Shown: positions 1-6,413 of the stretch, piece by piece
How positions within the stretch are numbered: the first letter of the stretch is position 1
Layout of the letters: every line of letters begins with the position of its first letter
Origin: Acidobacteriota bacterium
GTDB lineage: Bacteria; Acidobacteriota; Terriglobia; Terriglobales; Acidobacteriaceae
Reading direction: 5' to 3'
Assembly: GCA_021810175.1 (NCBI GenBank)
Contig: JAJZJJ010000023.1
Location: forward strand, 1 to 14,150
Length of the DNA: 14,150 nt
Made by a program: the position numbers and the translations under genes
Notes under the pieces: generated by a model
What the model saw: the letters and a program-made list of their open reading frames with translations, nothing else
What the model was told of the DNA's origin: nothing
Database searches by the model: none

Positions 1-132
1 GCGCCGCGCGCGCGGGTGCGGCGGGACGGCACCGAGCGGGAGGTGGCGGCCGAGGACCTGGTCCCCGGTGACATCCTGCTGCTGGAGGCGGGCGATCGTG
101 TGCCCGCGGACGCCCGCCTGCTCGAGCTCCCG
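1..132 (+). CDS. P-type cation-transporting ATPase, internal fragment (actuator domain)
   Basis: Frame 1 is open from the first base and reads as the front of the actuator (A) domain of a P-type ATPase: an RDG turn, then [20 protein letters not shown] and ADARLLE. The LVPGD and [10 protein letters not shown] motifs are hallmarks of E1-E2 ATPases and resemble the P2A/calcium-type pumps most. These enzymes are integral membrane pumps driven by ATP. The TGES loop, the DKTG phosphorylation site and all transmembrane segments lie outside the fragment, so the transported ion cannot be assigned. Similarity stops near codon 43; downstream the same frame only reads the antisense of nuoN and nuoM. Forty of the first 43 codons end in G or C, and the first 120 bases contain only 24 A/T (80% G+C), unlike the neighbouring DNA. 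The fragment is truncated at both ends and probably foreign to this locus. Confidence 0.8.
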
Positions 133-140
133 CCACAGGC
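124..140. other. Chimeric junction between P-type ATPase and nuoN
   Basis: The recognisable ATPase reading frame (plus strand) ends near position 130, and the recognisable nuoN frame (minus strand) ends near position 136. Both are cut mid-gene and face each other. Base composition changes sharply at the same place, from about 80% G+C with C/G third positions to the composition of the nuo operon. No insertion-sequence end, tRNA gene or long direct repeat is visible at the join. A misassembled contig end explains this most simply; a real deletion or inversion breakpoint is the alternative. Confidence 0.7.
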
Positions 141-207
141 CGGCAAGGGTGACGGCGATCTCAGGCCAGGTGAGGCGCAACATTTGGGAATAGCTCACGA
201 TGTTCAC
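136..207 (-). CDS. nuoN: NADH-quinone oxidoreductase subunit N, 5' end only
   Basis: NuoN is one of the antiporter-like proton-pumping membrane subunits of complex I. Only about 24 codons are present: a GTG start at 207, then a peptide containing [16 protein letters not shown], typical of the first transmembrane segment of NuoN, where TWPE-I-LT-AG is a common start. The GTG overlaps the TGA of the upstream nuoM copy by 4 bases (GTGA) and has a strong ribosome-binding site, AAAGGAGG, six bases upstream. After LAGL the expected hydrophobic helix is replaced by WRELEQ, which is the antisense of the P-type ATPase fragment. The gene is therefore truncated here by the junction. Its position as last gene after nuoM matches the standard operon order. 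The assignment rests on a short stretch plus context. Confidence 0.75.
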
Positions 208-1754
208 CGCCAGCCTCCTTTACGCAGACCGTCGAAGAGCGGGGAGTTGAGGCTGGGAATGATGAGTTCGGTGAGGATGCGTGGGTAGAGGCCGACGATC
301 AAAGTAGAGGCCAGGAGAAGCAGGGAACCGAGCTTCTCAGGAAGGGTGATGGGTGGCAGCGGGTGCTCGCTGTGGGAACCGGGGGATGGCTCTCCGTAGA
401 AGACTTTGGTGAGAGCGCGCCAGGTGAAGGCGATGCCGACGAGGATGCCGACGCCGGCGACGACGGTCATCCAGGGAAGCGCGCGCCAGGTGCCGACGAG
501 GATCTGGAATTCGGCGATGAAGCCGCTGAAGCCGGGGAGTCCGATGGAGGCCATTCCGGCGAGGACGAAAGTGACGGCGGCGAAAGGCATGGCATGGGCG
601 AGGCGCATGGGGCCGAGCTCGCTGAGCTGGCGGGTGTGGGCGCGGTCGTACACCATGCGGCCGACGACGGCGAAGAGCAGGCCGGCGATGATGCCGTGGG
701 AGAACATCTGGATGACGGCGCCGTCCATGCCGATCTGGTTGAGCGTCATGAGGCCGAGGAGGACGAAGCCCATGTGGCTGACGCTGGAATAGCCGATGAC
801 GAATTTGAAATCGCGCTGGACGAGGGCGACGGTGGCACCGTAGACGATGCCGACGATGGCGAGGACGGCGATGACGTCACGCCAGGAGCCGAAGCCGAGG
901 ACGTGGAATCCCCAGGGATCGAGGCCGGCGGGGAAGAGCATCATGGCGACGCGGAGGCAGCCGTAGGCGCCGAGCTTCATGACGACTCCGGCGAGGAGCA
1001 TGGAAGCGGCGGTGGGAGCGGCGGCGTGGCCGGTGGGCGCCCAGGTGTGGAAGGGCCAGAGGCCGGCGAGGATGGCGAATCCGACGAAGACGAGGGGGAA
1101 GGCCCACATCTGGAAGTGGATCGGGAAGTTGGTGTGGGCGAGGGCGTTGAGACTGAGGGTGTGCGCGCCGGAGGGTGTGGCGCTGAGCGTCCACGCGGCC
1201 ACCATGCCGGCGAGGACGAGGGCGCTGCCGACGAAGGAGTAGAGGGCGAGCTTCATGGCGGCGTATTCGCGGAGGGAGCCGGGATGCTTGCCGTCGCCGG
1301 TGTCGCGGGGGACCGAGCCCCAGATGGCGATGAGGAAATACTTGGGGATGATGGCGATCTCGTAGAAGACGAAGAGGAGGAAGAGATCGAAGCTGAGGAA
1401 GACGCCGTAGACGCCGCCGATGAGGACGAGGAAGAAGGCGAAGAATTCCTGAGTGCGCTTCTCGACGTTCCAGGAGAAGAGAATGCCGGCGGTGGCGGCG
1501 ATGCCGGTGAGCAGGACCAGGGTGAGGCTGATGCCGTCGGCGGCGAGGTGGTAGCCGATGCCGAGCTGCGGGATCCAGGGGATGTTGACGACGGTGACGA
1601 ACTGGCCGGGATGCCACTGCGCGAGGGCGACGAGACCGATGGCGAGCCCGGCCAGCGCGGTGAGGAGCGCGAGGATGCGGGCGGCCTGTTTGCCGGGGGC
1701 GAGGCGCGAGGCAAGGGCTCCGATGAAGGAGATGTAGATGGTCCAGGCGAGCAT
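204..1754 (-). CDS. nuoM: NADH-quinone oxidoreductase subunit M, second copy
   Basis: This 516-residue protein is an antiporter-like (MrpD/ND4 family) proton-translocating subunit of the complex I membrane arm. It has about 14 predicted membrane segments. Visible motifs include the TM5 segment [19 protein letters not shown] with E132, [19 protein letters not shown] (233-251), the TM8 lysine K260 in [18 protein letters not shown] (321-329), and [12 protein letters not shown] with E415. The TM7 lysine found in other NuoM proteins (E. coli K234; K231 in the first copy here) is L229, and an extra lysine, K138, lies in TM5. The ATG overlaps the stop of the first nuoM by one base (TGATG), with a GAGG ribosome-binding site inside that gene's end. 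It is clearly divergent from the neighbouring copy, so it is an old paralogue and not a recent duplication. It probably forms the extra pump of a 2M-type complex. Confidence 0.93.
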   Translation of the reverse strand: MLAWTIYISFIGALASRLAPGKQAARILALLTALAGLAIGLVALAQWHPGQFVTVVNIPWIPQLGIGYHLAADGISLTLVLLTGIAATAGILFSWNVEKRTQEFFAFFLVLIGGVYGVFLSFDLFLLFVFYEIAIIPKYFLIAIWGSVPRDTGDGKHPGSLREYAAMKLALYSFVGSALVLAGMVAAWTLSATPSGAHTLSLNALAHTNFPIHFQMWAFPLVFVGFAILAGLWPFHTWAPTGHAAAPTAASMLLAGVVMKLGAYGCLRVAMMLFPAGLDPWGFHVLGFGSWRDVIAVLAIVGIVYGATVALVQRDFKFVIGYSSVSHMGFVLLGLMTLNQIGMDGAVIQMFSHGIIAGLLFAVVGRMVYDRAHTRQLSELGPMRLAHAMPFAAVTFVLAGMASIGLPGFSGFIAEFQILVGTWRALPWMTVVAGVGILVGIAFTWRALTKVFYGEPSPGSHSEHPLPPITLPEKLGSLLLLASTLIVGLYPRILTELIIPSLNSPLFDGLRKGGWR

Positions 1755-3361
1755 CAGCGGGCGACCTCGGGCTTTCCTGACGCCTGCGGCGGAACGGCTC
1801 GGGGCGCAGGTGAGAGCGCGGCCACGGATGCGGGTGGGGGCGCGGTCCACTGCGTGACCGTTGCGGCAAGCTTGCCGGTGATGAGCTGCGGATAGAGTCC
1901 AATGGCGAACATGAGAGCGATGACGGGCACGAAGGCCAGGCGTTTGCCTGTGGTGAGGTCAGGGATGGCTTCCCAGCGGGTGTTGACGGGGCCGGAGAAG
2001 ACCTTCCGAATGACGGTGAGCAGGAAGATGGCGGTCATGAGAAGGCCGATGAGAGCGATGGAGGTGGCCCAGGCTGAGAGCGGGAAGGCTCCCTTGAAGA
2101 TGAGGAACTCGGCGGGGAAGCCATTGAGGCCGGGCAAGCCGAGGGAGGCGAAGATGGCGATGCCCATGAGTCCGGAGAAGACGGGGACGACTTTGCGGAG
2201 GCCGCCGAAGTCGTCGATGCCGCGGAGGCCACCGCTGCGGCGTTCGAGGATAGCGAGGAACCAGAAGAGGGCGGCAGCGATGAGGGCGTGGCTGAAGACC
2301 TGGAGGAGGACACCGGTGAGAGCAGCGGCTTTTTCGGCGGCGAGGCCGGGGGCGGTTCCGGTGAATTTGGCTGCGACGACGACGCCGAGAACGCAATAGC
2401 CGAGGTGATTGACGGAGGAGTAGGCGAAGGTGCGCTTGAGGTCCTTCTGCACCCAGGCGGCGAGAGATGGAAGGACGATGGTGGCGACGGCGAGCCAGAG
2501 CAGAGGCGTGAGGGCGCGCTGCATTTCCTGCGGGAAGATGGGCAGGAGGATACGGAGGAAGCCGTAGACGCCCATTTTGGACATGGCGCCGGTGAGGAGC
2601 ATGGTGGTTTCGCCGGGGGCTTCGGCGTAAGTGGCGGGCAGCCAGGTGTGGAAGGGAACGACGGGGGTTTTGACGGCGAAGCCGAGGAAGGCGGCCCAGA
2701 AGAGGATCATGGCTGCGGCGCCGCCGGAGATGCCCCAGTGGAGATTCTGCGCCAGCGCGATGCTGAGCTGGCCGGACTGGGCGAGCTGGGCGAGCTGAAC
2801 GAAGTCAAACTGGCCGGTGGCGAGGAAGATGGCCAGGAACGCGAGCAGGAGCGCGATGCTGCCGACCATGGTGTAGAGGAAGAACTGCATGGAGGCGCGG
2901 GCGCGCTGGGAACCTCCCCAGAGGCGGATGAGAAAGAAGGCGGGGATGAGGCTGAGCTCCCAGAAGATGAACCAGTGGACGAAATTGAGAGCGGTGAAGG
3001 TGCCGAAGAGGCCGGCCTCAAGGAAGAGCACGAGGGCGAAATAGATCGGGCCCTGTTTGTCGTTCTTCCATGAGGCGGTGAGCGACATGAGGACGACCAT
3101 GGCGGAGAGGACGAGCATGAGGACGCCGAGGCCGTCGACGCCGACATGATAGATGATGCCGAGGGAGGGCGCCCAGTCATGCATCACCTGGAACTGCATG
3201 CCGGGGATGGCCGAGTTGAAGCCGTGCCAGATGAGGAGGGTGATGGCGAGGGCGGCGACGGCGATGGCCATGGCGAGGCCGCGAGCCAGAGCGCGGAAGC
3301 GGCTGAGAAGGAGAACGGCAATGCCACCGGCGATGGGGAGCAGTGTGAGAAAGGTGATCAT
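1754..3361 (-). CDS. nuoM: NADH-quinone oxidoreductase subunit M, first copy
   Basis: This 535-residue integral membrane protein is the canonical-looking NuoM (ND4 homologue), a proton-pumping antiporter-like subunit of complex I. All charged residues of the proton path are present: E135 in the TM5 segment FIFWELSLIPAFFLI, K231 in FAVKTPVVPFHTWLP, K262 in SKMGVYGFLR, K309 in QKDLKRTFAYSSVNHLG, and E418 in GLPGLNGFPAEF. The C-terminus is a proline/alanine-rich tail of about 30 residues (ending PEVAR) beyond the last membrane helix; its last codons carry the GAGG ribosome-binding site of the next gene. The ATG overlaps the TGA of nuoL by 4 bases (ATGA). A second, different nuoM follows directly. 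Two NuoM genes between nuoL and nuoN are not found in the classic 14-gene operon. Confidence 0.96.
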   Translation of the reverse strand: MITFLTLLPIAGGIAVLLLSRFRALARGLAMAIAVAALAITLLIWHGFNSAIPGMQFQVMHDWAPSLGIIYHVGVDGLGVLMLVLSAMVVLMSLTASWKNDKQGPIYFALVLFLEAGLFGTFTALNFVHWFIFWELSLIPAFFLIRLWGGSQRARASMQFFLYTMVGSIALLLAFLAIFLATGQFDFVQLAQLAQSGQLSIALAQNLHWGISGGAAAMILFWAAFLGFAVKTPVVPFHTWLPATYAEAPGETTMLLTGAMSKMGVYGFLRILLPIFPQEMQRALTPLLWLAVATIVLPSLAAWVQKDLKRTFAYSSVNHLGYCVLGVVVAAKFTGTAPGLAAEKAAALTGVLLQVFSHALIAAALFWFLAILERRSGGLRGIDDFGGLRKVVPVFSGLMGIAIFASLGLPGLNGFPAEFLIFKGAFPLSAWATSIALIGLLMTAIFLLTVIRKVFSGPVNTRWEAIPDLTTGKRLAFVPVIALMFAIGLYPQLITGKLAATVTQWTAPPPASVAALSPAPRAVPPQASGKPEVAR

Positions 3362-5418
3362 CGACGCCCCCAGAGCAGAACTACGGCGAGAATGACTAAT
3401 GCGCCGCCGAGGATTCGGAGGTAATTTTGTACGCGGCCGTTTTGCAGGCTGGCGAGGAGACGGCCGCCGAGGGCGACGTCGGTGCAGCCGAAGTCGAAGC
3501 CGCCGTTGACGACGTATTTATCGATGGAGTGGTCGACCCATCCGACGCCGTTGACGATCCAGGCGACGAGCTGGACGGCTCCGCCGAAGATCCATCGGTC
3601 GAGCCAGTCAGAGAAGGCGCTGGCGAAGCGGGTGAAGGCGATAACGGTGACGCCGTAGAACTCATCGACGTAGAGACGGTTGGCGAGGGCGTGGAAGACG
3701 GCTGGCATCACGCCTTCAAGGGCGTCGGGATCGGTGGCGTGGAGGATGGGTTTGCGTCCGTAGAACCACCAGCCGAGGATGAGGCCGAGGAAGACGAGGA
3801 GCGAGGACGAGGCCATCAGGGGCAGGAGGCCAGGCTCGGAGAAGCGGGCGAAGTCGAAGGAGAGCGGCTGATAGCCGAGGAAGGACTGGAACCAGGGCCA
3901 GACCGGGGTCCCGACGAAGCCCAGGAAGGTGGCGAAGACGGCCAGGATGGAGAGCGGAATGGTCATGACGGCCGGGCTCTCGTGCGGATGGGCGGGATGA
4001 TGCGCGGGTTCCGCGTGGGCATGAGCGGCCGGCTCTTCGGCGGACTGGCGGGCGCGATTTTCGCCGAAGAAGACGTAGTAGACCTGGCGGGTCATGTAGA
4101 AGGCGGTGAGGACCGCGCCGAGAGCGCCAAGCCAGAAGGGGCCGCTGGAGATGCCCCAGGCGTGCGCGTGCTCGAGGATGGCGTCCTTGCTCCAGAAGCC
4201 GGCGAAGAGGGGGAATCCGCAGAGGGCGAGCATGGCCGCGGCGTAGGTAACAAAGGTGACAGGCATGAAGCGGCGGAGGCCACCCATGTTGCGGATGTCC
4301 TGCTCGTCGGAGGAACCGTGGATGACGGATCCGGCGCCGAGGAAGAGCAGCGATTTGAAGAAGGCGTGGGTGATGAGGTGGAACATGCCCACGGCGACTC
4401 CGCCGACGCCGAGGCCGAGCATCATGTAGCCGAGCTGGGAGACGGTGGAGTAGGCGAGGATGCGCTTGATGTCGTTCTGGGCGACGGCAATGCAGGCGGC
4501 AAAGAAGGCGGTGATGGCTCCAACCCAGGCAATGACCTCAAGCGCGGTGGGGCTGAGGAGCGGATAGACGCGGGCCATGAGATAGACGCCGGCGGCGACC
4601 ATGGTGGCGGCGTGGATGAGGGCGCTGACCGGAGTGGGGCCTTCCATGGCGTCGGGCAGCCAGACGTGCAGGGGAACCTGGCCGGATTTGCCGACGGCTC
4701 CGCAGAAGATGAGCAGCGAGATGGCGGTGGAGACGGCCATTCCGGCTATGGTGAGGTGCGCGGCCATGGCAGCCACGGCGGTATGTTCGAGGCAACCTGC
4801 GCCGTTGTTGTAGAAGAGCAGGGTTCCGGTCTGGGAGTAGAGCCAGACCATGCCGAGCAGGAGGCCGAGATCGCCGACGCGGGTGGTGATGAAGGCTTTG
4901 ACGGCAGCGGCGGCGGCGGAGGGGCGCTGGAACCAGAATCCGATGAGGAGATAGGAGGTGAGGCCGACGACTTCCCAGCACATGAAGAGCAGCAGCAGGC
5001 TGTTGGCGATGACGACGCCGAGCATGGCTCCGCCGAAGAGGGCGAGGAAGGTGAAGAAGCGGGTGAAGTTGACGTCGTGGGCCATGTAGCCGGTGCTGTA
5101 GATGAAGATGAGCAGGCTGACAAAGCTGACCATGACCAGCATGACGGCGGCGAGCGGATCGAGGAGCCAGCCGAGCGAGACCCACTGCTGGCCGAACTGG
5201 AGCCAGGGGAAGTTGAGGTATTCGCGGGCGGGGCTGGAAAGGGCGTGGGCAAAGGCGATGAGCGAGAGGATCAGGGAGACGCTCATGGAGCCGATGGCGA
5301 GGGCCGAGGACAGGCGGCGCTGCGACTGTTTGAGCAGGGCTGAGACGCCGGCGGCGAGCATGGGGAGCGCCGGAATGAGCCAGAGGTAGCGAACGATCCA
5401 GGCCATGTTGTGAGTCAT
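3358..5418 (-). CDS. nuoL: NADH-quinone oxidoreductase subunit L, with enlarged C-terminal lateral-helix region
   Basis: NuoL (ND5) is the distal proton-pumping subunit of complex I; its long lateral helix clamps the membrane arm. The protein has 686 residues against about 606-613 in Thermus and E. coli. Key residues are present: E149 in MCWEVVGLTSYLLIGFW, K244 in GKSGQVPLHVWLPDAMEGPT, H269 in SALIHAATMV, K355 in THAFFKSLLFL, and K411/D412 in FWSKDA. Residues 459-481 form a histidine-rich hydrophilic loop with six histidines between membrane helices. From VDEFY (584) to the end there are 103 residues, against about 72 in E. coli and Thermus as I recall them, so the lateral-helix/TM16 region is about 25-30 residues longer. 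The start overlaps the nuoK stop (ATGA) and has GGAG eight bases upstream; the end overlaps the first nuoM. Confidence 0.96.
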   Translation of the reverse strand: MTHNMAWIVRYLWLIPALPMLAAGVSALLKQSQRRLSSALAIGSMSVSLILSLIAFAHALSSPAREYLNFPWLQFGQQWVSLGWLLDPLAAVMLVMVSFVSLLIFIYSTGYMAHDVNFTRFFTFLALFGGAMLGVVIANSLLLLFMCWEVVGLTSYLLIGFWFQRPSAAAAAVKAFITTRVGDLGLLLGMVWLYSQTGTLLFYNNGAGCLEHTAVAAMAAHLTIAGMAVSTAISLLIFCGAVGKSGQVPLHVWLPDAMEGPTPVSALIHAATMVAAGVYLMARVYPLLSPTALEVIAWVGAITAFFAACIAVAQNDIKRILAYSTVSQLGYMMLGLGVGGVAVGMFHLITHAFFKSLLFLGAGSVIHGSSDEQDIRNMGGLRRFMPVTFVTYAAAMLALCGFPLFAGFWSKDAILEHAHAWGISSGPFWLGALGAVLTAFYMTRQVYYVFFGENRARQSAEEPAAHAHAEPAHHPAHPHESPAVMTIPLSILAVFATFLGFVGTPVWPWFQSFLGYQPLSFDFARFSEPGLLPLMASSSLLVFLGLILGWWFYGRKPILHATDPDALEGVMPAVFHALANRLYVDEFYGVTVIAFTRFASAFSDWLDRWIFGGAVQLVAWIVNGVGWVDHSIDKYVVNGGFDFGCTDVALGGRLLASLQNGRVQNYLRILGGALVILAVVLLWGRR

Positions 5419-5726
5419 CCCCGCATCTCCGTCATTTCGCTCACGTCGGAGGTTCTGCTGTGGCGGTAGATGGCGAGAATGAGGGCGAGGCCGACCGCGG
5501 CTTCGGCGGCGGCAACGGCAATGGAGAAGATCACGAAGATCAGGCCGGTGAGCATTTGCGGCTTCGGTCCAAAGCGCCAGAAGGCGATGAAGTTGAGATT
5601 GGCGGCGTTGAGCATGAGCTCGATGCCGGCGAGGACGAGGATGGCGCTGCGGCGGGTAAGGGCACCGGCGAGGCCAAGGGAGAATAGAAGGGCAGAAACG
5701 AGCAGACAGCCAGCGAGAGGACTCAT
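5415..5726 (-). CDS. nuoK: NADH-quinone oxidoreductase subunit K
   Basis: NuoK (ND4L) is a small three-helix membrane subunit next to the quinone end of complex I that carries part of the central proton path. The 103-residue product matches the usual length of about 100. It has the conserved membrane glutamates: E36 in LAGIELMLNAANLNF and E75 in VAAAEAAVGLALI (equivalent to E. coli E36 and E72). Three hydrophobic segments are evident, at roughly residues 4-22, 29-49 and 61-86. The C-terminal tail is slightly extended and polar. The ATG overlaps the stop of nuoJ by 4 bases, and the gene's own stop overlaps the nuoL start by 4 bases, implying translational coupling on both sides. Confidence 0.96.
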   Translation of the reverse strand: MSPLAGCLLVSALLFSLGLAGALTRRSAILVLAGIELMLNAANLNFIAFWRFGPKPQMLTGLIFVIFSIAVAAAEAAVGLALILAIYRHSRTSDVSEMTEMRG

Positions 5727-6277
5727 TGAGCGACCAACCTCGGAGTTTCCGCCTCAACCTCGGCAGGTTTGGCTGGTGGGGCGACGCGTTTTTCGCGGAG
5801 CGCCACGATGACGGCTCCGATCATGGCGGCGGTGAGCATGAGGGCGATGACTTCGAGTGGCAGGACGTAGCGCTGCATGAGGGTCATGCCAATGGCGTGC
5901 ATGGGCGCGCCGGGGAAGGCCTCCAGAGGGGCGACGCGGACGGAATTGCTGGTGACAATGGCCCAGGCGAAAACCGCGAAGACCGCCAGGGCGACGATGG
6001 CGCCGGCGAAGGCATTGGGGGCGAAGGGTTTTCCGCCTGCATCGTCGCCGCCGCGGGTGAGGAGGATGGCGAAGACGATGAGAATGGCGATGGCGCCGAC
6101 GTAGACGAGGAGCTGGGCGAGGCCGGCGAATTCGGCGTCGAGGTTGAGATAGAGGGCGGCGAGACCGGCAAAGGCCACGGTGAGGGCCAGGGCGCAGTGG
6201 ACGAGACGGCGAAGCGTCATAGCGGCCACGCCGCCGGTCAGTGTGAGGATCGCGAGAATGAGGAAAGGAACCGTCAT
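5723..6277 (-). CDS. nuoJ: NADH-quinone oxidoreductase subunit J
   Basis: NuoJ (ND6) is a five-helix membrane subunit at the junction of the peripheral and membrane arms; its third helix changes shape during quinone coupling. The 184-residue product shows the signature helix AQLLVYVGAIAILIVFAILL with conserved Y59, preceded by a segment near residues 47-54 typical of the family. Five hydrophobic stretches can be counted. The last 25 residues form a charged, proline/alanine-rich tail ending LVAQ, whose codons include the GAGG ribosome-binding site of nuoK. Unlike most genes of the operon it is not overlapped by its predecessor: 131 bases separate it from nuoH, and no good Shine-Dalgarno sequence precedes the ATG. 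It could therefore be the first gene of a secondary transcription unit. Confidence 0.95.
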   Translation of the reverse strand: MTVPFLILAILTLTGGVAAMTLRRLVHCALALTVAFAGLAALYLNLDAEFAGLAQLLVYVGAIAILIVFAILLTRGGDDAGGKPFAPNAFAGAIVALAVFAVFAWAIVTSNSVRVAPLEAFPGAPMHAIGMTLMQRYVLPLEVIALMLTAAMIGAVIVALREKRVAPPAKPAEVEAETPRLVAQ

Positions 6278-6408
6278 CGTTACGTGTTGTACAGCGTTGC
6301 GGGGCGCGAGCGCCCGGGCCGTTCCCTGATGAAGAGCCCGGAAGTGCGGGCGCTTCTGCTGACCTTCCCTAACATTTCACAGCCGCTTACGCGCGACTGT
6401 GATTCACA
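6278..6408 (-). promoter_or_regulatory. 131-bp nuoH-nuoJ gap with competing hairpins
   Basis: This is the only large gap inside the operon. On the transcribed (minus) strand, AGCGCC (6354-6349) can pair with GGCGCT (6314-6309), and CGGGC (6340-6336) with GCCCG (6319-6315), giving a bulged 11-bp stem. An alternative hairpin, GGGCG-CTCG-CGCCC (6315-6302), uses part of the same 3' arm, so the two are mutually exclusive. No U-run follows, so this is not a standard terminator. The gap lies exactly where nuoI stands in the classic H-I-J order, but no remnant of a ferredoxin-type cysteine motif is visible. GC-rich DNA forms such stems easily, so a regulatory role is only possible. Confidence 0.3.
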
Positions 6409-6413
6409 TCACT
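6398..6413. promoter_or_regulatory. CRP/FNR-like palindrome at end of nuoH
   Basis: TGTGAT-TCAC-ATCACT matches the CRP-family symmetric pattern TGTGAT-N4-ATCACA at 11 of 12 positions. It overlaps the stop codon of nuoH (6409-6411) and lies about 120-135 bases upstream of the nuoJ start. Two related palindromes are in the nuoA/nifJ intergenic region. A position over a stop codon is unusual for an operator, but it faces a gap that could hold an internal promoter for nuoJ-N. The factor is unidentified; the pattern fits both CRP and other FNR/CRP-superfamily regulators. Confidence 0.4.

Noticed and set aside
16..288. A single 90-residue gene running through the junction
   Set aside because: Only the first part reads as P-type ATPase; the remainder is the antisense of nuoN and nuoM, so the frame is an accident of the join.
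363..1895. Long plus-strand open frame of about 510 codons, very rich in Glu, Asp and Gly
   Set aside because: It is the exact antisense of the two nuoM genes. Its acidic low-complexity composition results from C-ending codons on the other strand; it has no domain and no ribosome-binding site.
204..3361. The two nuoM copies as an assembly duplication
   Set aside because: Their proteins differ throughout (TM5, TM7, lengths, tails), and the junctions with nuoL and nuoN are intact coupled overlaps.
3427..5343. Plus-strand open frame of about 638 codons, acidic and glycine-rich
   Set aside because: Antisense shadow of nuoL with the same compositional signature; nuoL motifs on the minus strand are unambiguous.
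6302..6354. Rho-independent terminator between nuoH and nuoJ
   Set aside because: The stems are not followed by a U-run on the transcribed strand.
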